Positions 9,404 through 19,038 are shown, numbered from the stretch's first letter. The stretch is 64,000 nucleotides of DNA from CAWACP01 sp963832965 (GCA_963832965.1 CAWHVW010000002.1:806001-870000), one strand, 5' to 3'. Notes: generated by a model from the letters alone, not told the origin. Translations and numbers: made by a program.

Positions 9404-10315
9404 ATGAGCGACGTCCCAGAGCCCATATCACGGCGCGAAGCCCCCGTTGTGCGGGTAAGTGTCCTGACGCTCACTTATGACCGGCCGCAGTTCATTGGGC
9501 GCGCGATCCGGAGTGTTCTGGACCAGGATTTCACGGACTGGGAGTTAATCGTCGTCCATGACGGTCCGCATGAGTTGACCGCCACGATCATGCAAGAGCA
9601 GCACAGCCATGATCCGCGAATCCGGTATTTCCGGCGCAGCAAAGGCGGGAACATCGCGAACGCCACGAATTTTGGTCTGGCGCATGCCCGTGGCGAGTAT
9701 GTCGCCATACTCGATGACGACGACTATTGGGTTTCACTGGACAAGCTGAGCAAGCAGGTCCGTTTTCTCGACGAAAACCCCGATTATGTCGCTTGCGGCG
9801 GCGGCATGATTGTGATGGATGAAACAGGCCAGGAAAAGCTGCGCTATCTCAAGCGCCAGAACGACGGCGACCTCAAGCGATGGGCTTTGCTGCACAACCC
9901 GATCGCCCACTCCACGGCGATGTTCCGTCGCGCGGTGGTTGACCAATGCGGGCGCTATGACGAATCTCTGAGCGGCTTTCAGGACTGGGACGTTTTCCTG
10001 AAGCTGGGACACTGCGGGAAACTCTACAACTTTCCCGAGGAGTTCACTTGTTACACGCTGTGGCGCGGCGGCGGCTCATTCTCCCAGCAGAAGAAGAATA
10101 CGCACTCCGCGCTGCGCATCGTCAAACGGCATGGAAGAGCATATCCTCGATTCGCCCTGGCAATTTCTGTCGCCATGTTGCACCATTTATACGCGTACTT
10201 ACCGCTGTCGATACGAAAGCGATCTTTTTCGTTTCTTTCGCGAGCTAAGAAAGCCATGTTTTCCAAGGGGTACACGGCTCCCCCGGTTCAGAACCAGCGC
10301 CAGGCCTCTCAGTAA
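9404..10315 (+). CDS. Glycosyltransferase family 2
   Basis: Inverting GT-A glycosyltransferase adding a sugar to the growing repeat unit. VSVLTLTYDRPQFIGRAIRS starts the nucleotide-binding fold, DWELIVVHDG follows, and VAILDDDDYW carries the DXD metal site. A C-terminal FQDWDVFLKLG resembles the acceptor/catalytic ED region. Length is 303 residues from the ATG at 9404; an in-frame GTG at 9380 would add eight residues. A basic, partly hydrophobic C-terminus (about 235-290) may bind the membrane. It is the last gene of the polysaccharide cluster in the window, divergent from the fusion gene across a 286-base gap that must hold both promoters. Confidence 0.88.
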   Translation: MSDVPEPISRREAPVVRVSVLTLTYDRPQFIGRAIRSVLDQDFTDWELIVVHDGPHELTATIMQEQHSHDPRIRYFRRSKGGNIANATNFGLAHARGEYVAILDDDDYWVSLDKLSKQVRFLDENPDYVACGGGMIVMDETGQEKLRYLKRQNDGDLKRWALLHNPIAHSTAMFRRAVVDQCGRYDESLSGFQDWDVFLKLGHCGKLYNFPEEFTCYTLWRGGGSFSQQKKNTHSALRIVKRHGRAYPRFALAISVAMLHHLYAYLPLSIRKRSFSFLSRAKKAMFSKGYTAPPVQNQRQASQ

Positions 10316-11152
10316 GTGGGGGATTTGCGGATAACATGGTCCCCTGCTTGGCGTGTGGCGTGACGCCCGGATCCGTGCACTTCTCTCTGGCTGGTTAGGC
10401 GCTTCCGAGTCTAAAGATTCTCCGGATCGGCCAGATCCAGAAGCATCCAACACCACGTAGTTGTTAATGTGGCATGATATCCCGAAACTCCGGGTCTTCT
10501 TGCCGCGTCTACCACACTCACGTTGCACTGCAGGATCAGGGACACTGCCCGATTCCCGCCCGAGGATCCGCAGGGCGATCTCCAGCGTGGCCTATAAGCT
10601 CATCGCCCGGGAGAAAGGACTCATTGCATAAGCACGAGAAACCATGCCAGCTGACTTCTTCGGTTGTGGTACGTGCTACGGTGCCATCACGCGGGTTCCA
10701 GAGAGTAAGTGGGCATCGAAGACGGAGACGCTCGTTGGGAGTCAAACTGACTTCTGGTATGAATGTCCATTCGGCGTCGGCATGGCGTCTGTAGCGTGCT
10801 TGTGAGGTATCCGTGCAAGTTGGTAGCCCCTTTGTAATAGTAGCCGCGTGGGGTCCTCGTCTGACGAATTCGCCTTATAGGAGCAAAACATTCGGCATTG
10901 TTCTTGAATCGTCTCGGTTGGTCAAGTAAGACCGAGGACCAACCATAAGTAGAAGCATGCGTTGTGCCAGCACAACCGGCGAACTCCGCCTTGAACCCGG
11001 CCCCCGGCCCGGGAAGGGCGGTTCTCGGGGTCGGCCGGTTCGTTGCCGGTGCGCCGGAGTAAGTGCCGGGACCGCTGAACCGAGTAGGCCTTCGTGCCAC
11101 CGTACTGTTCAGGACGCAGGTACCACTCGGCCCGGCTGGTCTTCTCCATACA
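10316..11152. other. Long intergenic region, no supported gene
   Basis: About 840 bases between the glycosyltransferase and the TPR protein. Short overlapping open frames exist on both strands, but none has a recognisable domain, a good ribosome site or a protein-like composition. I see no tRNA, IS end or strong repeat. It may be the remains of a decayed gene plus a promoter for the TPR gene. Confidence 0.5.
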
Positions 11153-12322
11153 ATGTTAGGGCGAGGTGTGTCGGATCGCGTGTTGCTACGCCGGATCACA
11201 TTCGTCCTTCTGTCGGCGGCTTCCCTGGCCGTGCTGCTCCCTGGTCTGTATTTATCGTTTAGCGCTCATCCCTGGGATTACCTTCCTTTCATCGGCCAGA
11301 GCACTCACCTTGATGCGCGTTCCCAGCTCTTGAACGACAAGATCGATCTTTATGACGTACAGATGGAACGCCAGGCGAAGCTGGTGGCCCTTCTACTGGT
11401 TGTTTCGGGTGTATACGCAATCGCTTTTGTCTTGCTTGGCCATTTCGCGGCGGAGCGGCATGAACGCGACTGCAGGAGAGCCGTGGACACGATTCACGGC
11501 GACTTCGCAAAGCTGGCGGGAAACCTGCGCGAGATTCGGGAGCAGGCGGAACGGGCGCTGGAGCGGGCCGCCGTCAACAGCGGGCGAGTGGAGGAACTCC
11601 TCGGACGGCATTCTCGCGCGGAGCCCGCAGCCGTTGCTCCACCGATGGAAAGCGCGGCCACCGTCGACCAACCCATGACCCACGCGGAGCGTTTGCGCGA
11701 CGCGGGCCCCGAGGCATCGTTTGAGATTTCCGACGCCGAGCAAGCCTTGACGGCCCTCGCGGTGTTGGCCGGGTCCGACCACGCATCGCTGCTGGCCCCG
11801 GTGTACCGCGACCTGGCGCTGGGGCAGGGCCAGGGCGAACCTCAGCGGGCGCGCTTTTATCGGGGCCGCGCGAATGCTCTGGTGCCCGGTATCGCTGCCG
11901 AACCCGAGTTTCCGGAGGCGTTTCCCGAGGAAAAGCCGGCGGCCTGCGAGCCCGGCAACTCCCCGGATCCGGTGAAATCCGGCCGGGCGAAATACAACCT
12001 GGCAGTGATCAATCGCGCCACGGGGCGTCTGGACGAGGCGGAAGATCTGCTTCGCAATGCGCTGTTACTGGCCCACGCCGATACTGCGCTGCTGGCGGAA
12101 ATCCGCTATGAGCTGGCCTGCACCAGCGCGCTTCGCGGTCCGGGCCATTTCGAGCAAGCCATGGAGCACTTGAGAAGCGCATTCCGTGGAAAAACTCTGT
12201 TCATTGAAAAGCGCATCTCACGGGACATTGACGACGGCGGACCCCTCCAGGCGCTGGCCTCGCGCCCTCCGTTCGATAAGGCGGTCAACGACCTTCTGCT
12301 GGATGTCAGCGTCCGCGGTTGA
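11153..12322 (+). CDS. Membrane-anchored protein with TPR-like C-terminus, unknown function
   Basis: From the ATG at 11153 the protein has a short N-terminal basic segment. A first membrane helix (ITFVLLSAASLAVLLPGLYL, about residues 15-34) and a second (LVALLLVVSGVYAIAFVLLG, about 82-102) follow. Next come a charged, probably coiled-coil stretch (EIREQAERALERAA) and, in the C-terminal third, helices resembling tetratricopeptide repeats (AKYNLAVINRATGRLDEAEDLLRNALLLA; ALRGPGHFEQAMEHL). An upstream in-frame start at 11063 would add 30 uncharacteristic residues. No catalytic motif is seen. Probably a scaffold anchored in the inner membrane. It stands alone on the plus strand, 110 bases before the Hcp-like pair. 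Confidence 0.65.
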   Translation: MLGRGVSDRVLLRRITFVLLSAASLAVLLPGLYLSFSAHPWDYLPFIGQSTHLDARSQLLNDKIDLYDVQMERQAKLVALLLVVSGVYAIAFVLLGHFAAERHERDCRRAVDTIHGDFAKLAGNLREIREQAERALERAAVNSGRVEELLGRHSRAEPAAVAPPMESAATVDQPMTHAERLRDAGPEASFEISDAEQALTALAVLAGSDHASLLAPVYRDLALGQGQGEPQRARFYRGRANALVPGIAAEPEFPEAFPEEKPAACEPGNSPDPVKSGRAKYNLAVINRATGRLDEAEDLLRNALLLAHADTALLAEIRYELACTSALRGPGHFEQAMEHLRSAFRGKTLFIEKRISRDIDDGGPLQALASRPPFDKAVNDLLLDVSVRG

Positions 12323-12370
12323 GCGGAGAAAGAGCCACGCACCTCCGGGCTAGATGTCGCGGTTCGGCAC

Positions 12371-12432
12371 TGCCGGGTGCGCAGCAATTGGGCCTGCCTG
12401 GTATACAATCGAGGTTCTCTTAAGGAGGCGAG
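12371..12432 (+). promoter_or_regulatory. Promoter/leader of Hcp-like copy 1 (duplicated element)
   Basis: This stretch contains TGGTATACAAT at 12399-12409, a good extended -10 box, followed about 11 bases later by TAAGGAGGCGAG just before the ATG. Nearly the same arrangement stands before the second Hcp-like gene at 12953-13012, so promoter and gene were duplicated together. Confidence 0.6.
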
Positions 12433-12839
12433 ATGGCCGACAGGTACTTGATGCGCATCGACGGAGCATACCAGTTGCTGCTCCCGGGCAATGTGATTCA
12501 CTCCAGGCAAAAATGGAGCGAGATCACCTCCTTCGCGTTTGGTTCCCCCCATATTTCCGTAGGAGGGGAGGAGGCCAGTCAAAAACGAGACCAACTTCCA
12601 TTATTGTTACAAGGGCGGCGAGCGCCACCTCCATGAAGTTGGCTCAGACCTCTCAGGACGGAACAAACATCGGGACCGTGTTCATTGAGGTGGTAGTGAA
12701 AAAAGGTAACGCGGAAGTGGCCGTTCGGGGCCTCCAGATGAGCAACGTCATTATCAGTTCATACGAAGTCTCCGGCGGGCGTGTTGGCGCGCCAGAAGAG
12801 TCGATGTCGCTGGATTTCAGCCGCATTCAATTCACGTAG
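12433..12839 (+). pseudogene. Hcp-like protein copy 1, frameshifted
   Basis: Tandem paralogue of the next gene. The N-terminal half (MADRYLMRIDGAYQLLLPGN to ITSFAFG) reads from the ATG at 12433. The C-terminal half (TSIIVTRAASATSMKLAQ to SLDFSRIQFT) reads in another frame to the stop at 12837-12839. The switch is near 12575 in a GGAGGGGAGGAGGCC tract, where one base appears to be missing relative to copy 2. The fold is that of the Hcp family, a small beta-barrel that stacks into the type VI secretion tube. An indel in a G-rich tract could also be a sequencing error, since the rest of the copy is well preserved. Confidence 0.62.
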
Positions 12840-12952
12840 CCGGGGCGCCTCGGAGCCGGTGCATCCGCGCCACGTTAGACAAGATTCGGCAGGGCATGGC
12901 CCTGCCCCACAGCGCGTCACCTGGTTACTTGCGCTGGCCACGTGCAGGACTG

Positions 12953-13012
12953 TCGCGTGCGCGCGGCAATCGGGCCCGGCTGGTATACAATTAGGTTCTT
13001 CAAGGGGGCGAG
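12953..13012 (+). promoter_or_regulatory. Promoter/leader of Hcp-like copy 2
   Basis: TGGTATACAAT at 12981-12991 repeats exactly the box found before copy 1. It is followed by GGTTCTTCAAGGGGGCGAG and the GTG start at 13013. The spacing from box to start is nearly the same as in copy 1. Confidence 0.6.
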
Positions 13013-13423
13013 GTGACCACCAGGAGCTTAATTCGCATCGATGGAGTATACCAGTTACTCCTCCCTGGCAATGTGATCCGGGGGAAGGAAAAGTGGAGCG
13101 AGATTACTTCCTTCTCGTTTGGCAACGAGGGAGCTTCCCAGGGAGGGGCAACAAGACCGTCAACAAAAACGAGAACAACGTCCATTATTGTTACGAGGGT
13201 GATGAGCGCCAGTTCCTCCAAGTTGGCTCAGGCGGCTTCCGAGGGAACAAACATCGGGACGGTGTTCATCCTGGTCGTGCAAAGAAAGGGTAGCGACGAA
13301 GTGGCAATGCTGGGTTACCGGATGAACAACGTCAGTCTCAGCTCATACGCAACCTCCAGCGGGCGTCCTGAGGCGGCACAGGAGTCGATAACCTTGAATT
13401 TCAATGGCATTACAATCTTGTAG
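13013..13423 (+). CDS. Hcp-like protein copy 2
   Basis: 136-residue intact member of the Hcp (type VI secretion tube protein) family. It starts with GTG at 13013 (TTRSLIRIDGVYQLLLPGN), then KWSEITSFSFG, TSIIVTRVMSASSSKLAQ, GTNIGTVFILVVQRKG and a final ITLNFNGITIL. These match the Hcp order of strands: IDG start, W/S-rich second strand, KxxDxSSxxL-like middle and a C-terminal barrel strand. No other T6SS gene is visible in the window, so it may be an orphan secreted protein or substrate carrier. No signal peptide is visible. Strong ribosome site AAGGGGGCG. Confidence 0.72.
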   Translation: MTTRSLIRIDGVYQLLLPGNVIRGKEKWSEITSFSFGNEGASQGGATRPSTKTRTTSIIVTRVMSASSSKLAQAASEGTNIGTVFILVVQRKGSDEVAMLGYRMNNVSLSSYATSSGRPEAAQESITLNFNGITIL

Positions 13424-13455
13424 CCCGGGCGCCGCGGAGCAGTGCACATCGGCCG

Positions 13456-14223
13456 TCAGGTGTTGACTCCGGACGCCAGGAAGCCGCCGTCCACGACGAT
13501 GCACTGGCCGGTGATGAAGCTTGCCGCCTCCGACGCCAATAAGATGGCCGCGCCCACCAGTTCTTCGGGCCGGCCAAAACGGCGCATGGGAGTGCGCAAC
13601 AATAGCTCGCGTCCGCGCTCGGTTTCGTCCAGCAGCTTCCGGTTGAGGTCGGTTCGAAAGACTCCGGGCGCAATTGCGTTCACATTGATGCCGTCGGGCG
13701 CCCATTCGACGGCCAGACTTCGGGTGAGCGTCAGCACTGCGCCTTTCGAGGCCGCGTAGGCCGCCACGCCGGTGAGACTCACGAACGAATTCAGCGAGGC
13801 GATGTTCACGATGCGCCCGCGGCCGCTGCGCTTGAGCGGCTCATAGAAGGACTGGCAGGCCCGCAGCATGCCGGTCAGATTGGTGTTCAGGATGCCGTCC
13901 CATTCGGTCTCGCTGATGGCGCTGGCCGGTGTTTTCGCGATACGGCCCGCCGCGTTCACCAGAATATCCACTCCACTGAAGCGGCCCAATACGGCGTCCC
14001 GAAGGCTGTCCACCGAGGCGCGCGATTCCACGTCGACGGGCACCCGCAGTGTGGCTCGCCCGGTTTTTTCCACTTCCGCGCAGACCACATCGACGAGTTC
14101 GGCACGACGCCCCGTGGGGACGACGTCGGCGCCCGCATCGGCCAGGGCCAGGGCGATGGTGCGCCCCAGGCCGGACGTGCCCCCGACAACCACGGCGACT
14201 CGATTCTTCAGATCCAGATTCAT
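13456..14223 (-). CDS. SDR-family oxidoreductase (gluconate/uronate dehydrogenase-like)
   Basis: Classical short-chain dehydrogenase, 255 residues, cytoplasmic. NAD(P)-binding motif VVVGGTSGLGRTIALAL near the N-terminus, NILVNAAG-type motif DILVNAAGRIAKT, catalytic Ser in IVNIASLNS, and YxxxK in AAYAASKGAVL. The C-terminus GQCIVVDGGFLASG is the usual family end. I chose the ATG at 14223 (MNLDLKNRVAVVV). It is divergent from the PfkB kinase gene. With that kinase it may belong to a keto-deoxy-gluconate type route, but the substrate is not readable from sequence. Confidence 0.86.
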   Translation of the reverse strand: MNLDLKNRVAVVVGGTSGLGRTIALALADAGADVVPTGRRAELVDVVCAEVEKTGRATLRVPVDVESRASVDSLRDAVLGRFSGVDILVNAAGRIAKTPASAISETEWDGILNTNLTGMLRACQSFYEPLKRSGRGRIVNIASLNSFVSLTGVAAYAASKGAVLTLTRSLAVEWAPDGINVNAIAPGVFRTDLNRKLLDETERGRELLLRTPMRRFGRPEELVGAAILLASEAASFITGQCIVVDGGFLASGVNT

Positions 14224-14284
14224 CGGCATCAACCAGACTATAAGCGTGGCGGCGTGGATGAGTCAATGCGCGCGCTGTGATGTA

Positions 14285-15382
14285 ATGCAAACAGAACTCA
14301 TGGATCACGGCTTGCATATTCCGAAAAGCGGCGCGTTCGACTTCGTATCGCTGGGCGCTCTGGTGCATCGGCTCGACCCGGGCGTGGTGCCTTTTCGCAA
14401 GGCCACCGAGTGCCAGATTCACGTCAGCGGGGGCGAATACAACTGCGCGGCGAACCTGGCGGATTGCTTCGGCCTGGAGACTGCTGTCGTCTCCGCGATG
14501 GTGGAATACCCTATTGGCGACCTGATTGCCACGCGGGTGCGCGGGATGGGCGTGAAGGGAATCTACAAGAGGTTCCGCCACAACGGCGTGGACGGTCCCA
14601 ACATGGCCGCGGTCTACAGCGACCGCGGACAAGGAGCGCGCGCGCCGGTGGTGTTCTACAACCGCTCGAACGAGGCTGCCGCCCAATTGAAGCCTGGCGA
14701 CTTCGACTGGGACGCGATCTTCGGGGGCGGGGTGCGCTGGTTTCACAGCGGCGGCATCTTCGCCGCGCTCTCGCCTACCACGGGCGAATTGATTGTCGAA
14801 GCGATGCAGGCGGCGAGGCGCGTGGGCGCGGTGGTGTCTTTCGACATGAATTACCGCGAGAAGCTGTGGAACCGCTGGGGCGGCCAGGAGCGCGCGGTGG
14901 AAACCATGACGCGCATTGTCGAAAACGTGGACGTGCTGGTGGGCAATGAAGAAGATTTACAGAAAGGCCTGGGAGTTGCCGGGCCGGAGATTAAGGGAGA
15001 TTCGAAGCTCGATCCGCGCGCGTTCCTCGGCATGATTGAACGGGTGGTGCAACGGCATCCGCGCATTCGGGTGGTGGCAACGACGCTGCGGGAAGTACAC
15101 TCGGCCAACCGGCACACCTGGGGAGCGGTCGCCTGGGTGAACGGCGAGAGCACCGCGACCCCGACGGTGGAACTGGATGTTCTGGATCGCGTGGGCGGGG
15201 GCGACGGATTCGCGGCGGGCTTCTTCTATGGGTTGCTGGCCGGCGAATCGAGCGAACAGGCGCTCCGTCTGGGCTGGGCACACGGCGCGCTGCTGACCAG
15301 CACGCCGGGCGACACCACCATGGTGAGCCTGGACCAGGTGCAGGCATTCGCGCGCGGCGGCTCCGGACGCATTCAACGGTAG
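14285..15382 (+). CDS. PfkB-family carbohydrate kinase (2-keto-3-deoxygluconate kinase-like)
   Basis: Ribokinase/PfkB-family kinase of 365 residues. The N-terminal SGGEYNCAANLADCFGLETA is the substrate-binding GG region, and SFDMNYREKLW is the internal motif often seen in KDG kinases. DRVGGGDGFAAGFFYGLL near the C-terminus is the second PfkB signature with the catalytic Asp in GGGD. The start is an ATG at 14285, 61 bases from the divergent SDR start. Phosphorylates a sugar or sugar acid after uptake; KDG is the best guess from the SDR neighbour and from the NYR motif. Confidence 0.86.
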   Translation: MQTELMDHGLHIPKSGAFDFVSLGALVHRLDPGVVPFRKATECQIHVSGGEYNCAANLADCFGLETAVVSAMVEYPIGDLIATRVRGMGVKGIYKRFRHNGVDGPNMAAVYSDRGQGARAPVVFYNRSNEAAAQLKPGDFDWDAIFGGGVRWFHSGGIFAALSPTTGELIVEAMQAARRVGAVVSFDMNYREKLWNRWGGQERAVETMTRIVENVDVLVGNEEDLQKGLGVAGPEIKGDSKLDPRAFLGMIERVVQRHPRIRVVATTLREVHSANRHTWGAVAWVNGESTATPTVELDVLDRVGGGDGFAAGFFYGLLAGESSEQALRLGWAHGALLTSTPGDTTMVSLDQVQAFARGGSGRIQR

Positions 15383-15427
15383 CCGGCGCGCCGCGGCGTT
15401 GCTTGCCGCCGTCTTAATAATGTTAGG

Positions 15428-18412
15428 ATGTGCTCAGCCGAAATGTATCGCTCCATTTGGGTGTGTGCATTCGCTTTCCTGCTTGCCGCGCGGCTTGATG
15501 CGGTCGCCCAGCGTACCCTGCCGGATGGCTACACCCGCCGTGTCTGGCAGACCCAGGACGGGCTCCCGGAAAACACCGTGCAGGCGTTTGCGCAGACGCC
15601 CGACCACTACCTTTGGATCGGGACCAGCGGCGGGCTGGTGCGATTCGATGGCGCAAGATTTGTGGCGTTTGATCGCGAAAACACGCCGGAGATTCATGAG
15701 GACAGCATTTTCTGCCTCACCGTTGCGCGCGACGGAAGCTTGTGGGCGGGCACGGACGGCGGCGGTTTGGTGCGCTATCAGAACGGCGTCTTCCGGGCGT
15801 ACTCCGCCGCGGATGGTCTGACCAACGGCTTTGTGAGGGCCGTTTATGAAGACCGCGCGGGAACGTTGTGGGCGGGGACGGACGATGGGTTGTTTGAGTT
15901 CTCCGGTGGGCGCTTCATCCGCAAGGACGAGAGCGGCACAGTGCCCGCGCTGGCCGTGCACGGCATCCACCAGGACCGCGAAGGCCGCTTGTGGGTGGGC
16001 GGTTCCAGGCTCCTGATGATTCAGGGGGACGAGTGCAAGGAATATCTGCTGGAAGGCTATCCGAGCGCCACGCGGGTAAAATCCATTCTGGAAACCAGGG
16101 ACGGTACACTTTGGGTGGGCACCGTATCGGGGCTGCAGCGGCGGCGCGCGGGCCACGAGAGCGGGCCTTTCGAAAAAATTCCGGAAATCTCGAGCACGGT
16201 TCGAGTTCTGCGGGAAGACACCGCGGGCACGCTATGGGTGGGCACGATTGGCGGCGGATTGCTGCGCCTTCGCGATGGGCGATTCACGCGCGTGACTACT
16301 TCCGACGATCCACCGAGCAGCACGGTGCTGGCTTTGTTCGAGGACAGCGAACAGAATTTCTGGGCAGGCATGCAAACGGGTCTGTTGCGGCTGAGCCGGA
16401 CGGCAATGAGCACGTTCCCACTGCCCGACGCCCCGAATGCGGACTTCGGAACGATATATCCCGATCGCGACGGCTCGTTGTTTGTGGCCAGCACGCAGTT
16501 GTATCGCATTAATCCGCGACGCGACGATTCGGAGCGGATCGCCTCGCCGGGCCCCGGCATTCGCGTTCGCAATGTTCTTCGCGACAGCTCCGGCGCGCTG
16601 TGGGTGGGCACGGACGGCCACGGCGCGTTCCGATCGAAAGGCGGGATCCAGGATCACTACACCCGGCACACCGGCCTGACGAACGACTTCATTCGCGCTT
16701 TTCTCGAGAGCCGGGACGGAAGCATCTGGATTGGCACCGATGAGGGCGTCAACCGGTGGCACGACGGCGCGATTACCAGCTATATGATGGCCGACGGCCT
16801 TTGTTACTTCAGCATTCGAACGCTGATGGAGGACAGCCGTGGCGATCTGTGGATTGGAACTGATCGCGGGGTGAGCCATTGGCGCAATGGAAGCTTTCTT
16901 CATGACCAGGTCACGGAGCGCCTTCGCACCGAGAAGGTGTGGACCATTCACGAGGATCGCGACGGGGGCTTGTGGTTCGGGACGCGCGGAGGCGGGCTGA
17001 TTCGCTGGCGCGCCGGGAAGTTGACGTCATTCGACAGCGCCCAGGGGCTTGCCAGCAACAGCATTTATCAGATTCTCGAAGATGCGCGCGGCACATTCTG
17101 GATGAGCGGGCCGAATGGCATCTCTTCGGTGGCCCGGCGCGATCTGGACTGGCTGGCGGAGCACCCGGACTTTCATCCGGCGGTGACCCTTTACGGTTTG
17201 TCCGATGGCGTTGAGGCGACGCAGATGCACGGCGGCACGCAGCCCGCCGGGTGCCTGACGCCGAGCGGCGAATTGTGGTTTCCCAGCAATCGCGGACCGG
17301 TGCGCATTCTGCCCGATCAGACGCGTCCAGGCGATCTGCCGCAGGTGGTGATCGAGCAGGTGCTGGTGGACGGCCGCGAAAAGCCGGTTACCGGTCAACT
17401 GGTGATCCCGCCGGGAGGAGGCAAGCTGCAGATCGAGTACAGTGCCATTCGGCTGCGGTCCCAGGAACGCATTCGCTTCCGCTACATGCTGGAAAACTTC
17501 GATCACGATTGGACCGAGCCGCTGAACAGCCGGGTGGCCAACTATACGAATTTGCCGCCCGGAGAGTATCGATTCCGAGTGCAGGCATTCGAGATGAACA
17601 TGCCGGATAAGGCCACCCAGGCCTCGCTGGGAATCGACTGGCGGCCGCACATTTACAGGACTGGATGGTTTCTGGGTTTGTGCAGCGCGGTGCTTCTGGC
17701 CCTGGTATTGAGCGCGTATCGATTTCGATTGAGCCAGGTGCACCAGCGGTTCGAAGCCGTGCTGGAAGAAAGAAATCGGATCGCGCGGGAGATGCACGAC
17801 ACGGTGATTCAGGGTTGCACCAGTACTTCGGCGCTGCTGGAAGCGGTTGCGTCACTCGACCTGGACGAATCCGGGCCGGGCCGCGCGCTGCTCGATTCGG
17901 CGCGGAGCCAGGTGCGGGAGACGATTAACGAAGCGCGGCGGGCAGTATGGGATCTGCGCGAGAAAGGGACCGATCCTCCCGCACTCAGCCCGTTGCTCGA
18001 TCAAATGACCCGGCAGATGAGCCAGGTTTCTCACGTGCCGGTGCAGTTTGAGGCGTCCGGCCGGCCGGTGGCTCTTGACGACACGGTGGCTCATGTCGTA
18101 CTTATGGTTGCGCGGGAGGCCGTTTCCAACGCGGTGCGCCACGCTCAGCCACAGGCGGTGCGCGTGGGTGTGCATTTCGAGGCCGGAAGCGTTCGTCTGC
18201 TGGTGGTCGACGACGGCCGCGGCTTCAATTTCAAGGAAGCTTTCACCGCGGACGACGGGCATTTCGGCCTGGTGGGGATGCGCGAGCGCGTGGAAGGAGT
18301 GGGCGGCCACTTCGAGGTGAAGACCGCGCCGGGCGATGGAACGGCGCTGTCCGTGGAGGTTCCCGTGCGCGCCTTGAGCACGCGGAGGCACCCGGCAATT
18401 CCGAAAGCATGA
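15428..18412 (+). CDS. Two-component sensor histidine kinase with reg-propeller sensor domain
   Basis: 994-residue membrane sensor. A signal peptide (about residues 6-26) leads into a periplasmic double beta-propeller (about 30-610) built of repeats with the pattern ...EDRAGTLWAGTDDGL. A Y_Y_Y domain follows (RYMLENFDHDWTEPL...YTNLPPGEYRFRVQA), then one membrane helix (GWFLGLCSAVLLALVLSAY). The kinase core has a HisKA_3 H-box (ERNRIAREMHDTVIQG) and a HATPase (REAVSNAVRHAQP; VDDGRGFN; GLVGMRERVEGVGG). The fold is that of sensors controlling polysaccharide loci in Bacteroidetes and Acidobacteria. It overlaps the response regulator by four bases (ATGA). Likely senses an oligosaccharide from galactan. 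Confidence 0.92.
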   Translation: MCSAEMYRSIWVCAFAFLLAARLDAVAQRTLPDGYTRRVWQTQDGLPENTVQAFAQTPDHYLWIGTSGGLVRFDGARFVAFDRENTPEIHEDSIFCLTVARDGSLWAGTDGGGLVRYQNGVFRAYSAADGLTNGFVRAVYEDRAGTLWAGTDDGLFEFSGGRFIRKDESGTVPALAVHGIHQDREGRLWVGGSRLLMIQGDECKEYLLEGYPSATRVKSILETRDGTLWVGTVSGLQRRRAGHESGPFEKIPEISSTVRVLREDTAGTLWVGTIGGGLLRLRDGRFTRVTTSDDPPSSTVLALFEDSEQNFWAGMQTGLLRLSRTAMSTFPLPDAPNADFGTIYPDRDGSLFVASTQLYRINPRRDDSERIASPGPGIRVRNVLRDSSGALWVGTDGHGAFRSKGGIQDHYTRHTGLTNDFIRAFLESRDGSIWIGTDEGVNRWHDGAITSYMMADGLCYFSIRTLMEDSRGDLWIGTDRGVSHWRNGSFLHDQVTERLRTEKVWTIHEDRDGGLWFGTRGGGLIRWRAGKLTSFDSAQGLASNSIYQILEDARGTFWMSGPNGISSVARRDLDWLAEHPDFHPAVTLYGLSDGVEATQMHGGTQPAGCLTPSGELWFPSNRGPVRILPDQTRPGDLPQVVIEQVLVDGREKPVTGQLVIPPGGGKLQIEYSAIRLRSQERIRFRYMLENFDHDWTEPLNSRVANYTNLPPGEYRFRVQAFEMNMPDKATQASLGIDWRPHIYRTGWFLGLCSAVLLALVLSAYRFRLSQVHQRFEAVLEERNRIAREMHDTVIQGCTSTSALLEAVASLDLDESGPGRALLDSARSQVRETINEARRAVWDLREKGTDPPALSPLLDQMTRQMSQVSHVPVQFEASGRPVALDDTVAHVVLMVAREAVSNAVRHAQPQAVRVGVHFEAGSVRLLVVDDGRGFNFKEAFTADDGHFGLVGMRERVEGVGGHFEVKTAPGDGTALSVEVPVRALSTRRHPAIPKA

Positions 18413-19038
18413 GCCACGCTCAAAAAATCGGCGTCCTTGTTGTCGACGACCATTCCATCATGCGTCTGGGCATCGCCGCGATCATCGGCGCGCGATCGGA
18501 CATGTGGGTTTGCGCGCAGGCGGGCACGGGAGAGGAAGCCGTGGCTATGTTCAAGAAGCATCGTCCCGACGTCACCCTGATGGATCTGCGTTTGCCGGGA
18601 ATGAGCGGTCTGGAAGCGATCCGCGCTATCCGGCACGAAGATCCTCACGCCCGTTGTGTGGTGCTGACAACGTATGAAGGCGACGAGGACATTCATCAGG
18701 CCCTGGCCGCCGGCGCGCTGGGCTATCTGATCAAGGGCATGTCGCATGAAACGCTGGTGGACGCGTTGCGCCGGGTGCATTCGGGATCGCGATTCCTGCC
18801 TCCCCCCATCATGCGCAGTCTGGCCGACCGCACTCCGAACTCGGAGCTGAGCCCGCGCGAGCGCGAAGTTCTTTCCTCCATGGTGCGCGGGAAGAGCAAC
18901 AAAGAGATTGCCAGCGCGCTGGGCATCACCGAGGCGACGGTGAAATGCCATGTCAGCGTGATCCTGGCGCGGTTGGAGGTCAGTGACCGGACGCAGGCGG
19001 TCATCGTTGCCCTGCAACGCGGATTAGAACACCTGTAA
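18409..19038 (+). CDS. NarL/FixJ-family response regulator
   Basis: 209-residue transcription regulator, partner of the preceding kinase. Receiver domain with acidic pocket VVDDHSIMR and phospho-acceptor Asp in VTLMDLRLPGMSG, then Lys in YLIKGMS. A LuxR-type HTH follows: LSPREREVLSSMVRGKSNKEI...ATVKCHVSVIL. The ATG at 18409 overlaps the kinase stop, so the two are translationally coupled. Its probable targets are the GH35 and TonB genes downstream, though no operator could be identified. Confidence 0.92.
   Translation: MSHAQKIGVLVVDDHSIMRLGIAAIIGARSDMWVCAQAGTGEEAVAMFKKHRPDVTLMDLRLPGMSGLEAIRAIRHEDPHARCVVLTTYEGDEDIHQALAAGALGYLIKGMSHETLVDALRRVHSGSRFLPPPIMRSLADRTPNSELSPREREVLSSMVRGKSNKEIASALGITEATVKCHVSVILARLEVSDRTQAVIVALQRGLEHL

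Noticed and set aside
10687..11199. 170-codon minus-strand frame in the intergenic gap
   Set aside because: No domain, no ribosome site, and it overlaps the TPR gene start; could be debris but not supportable as a gene.
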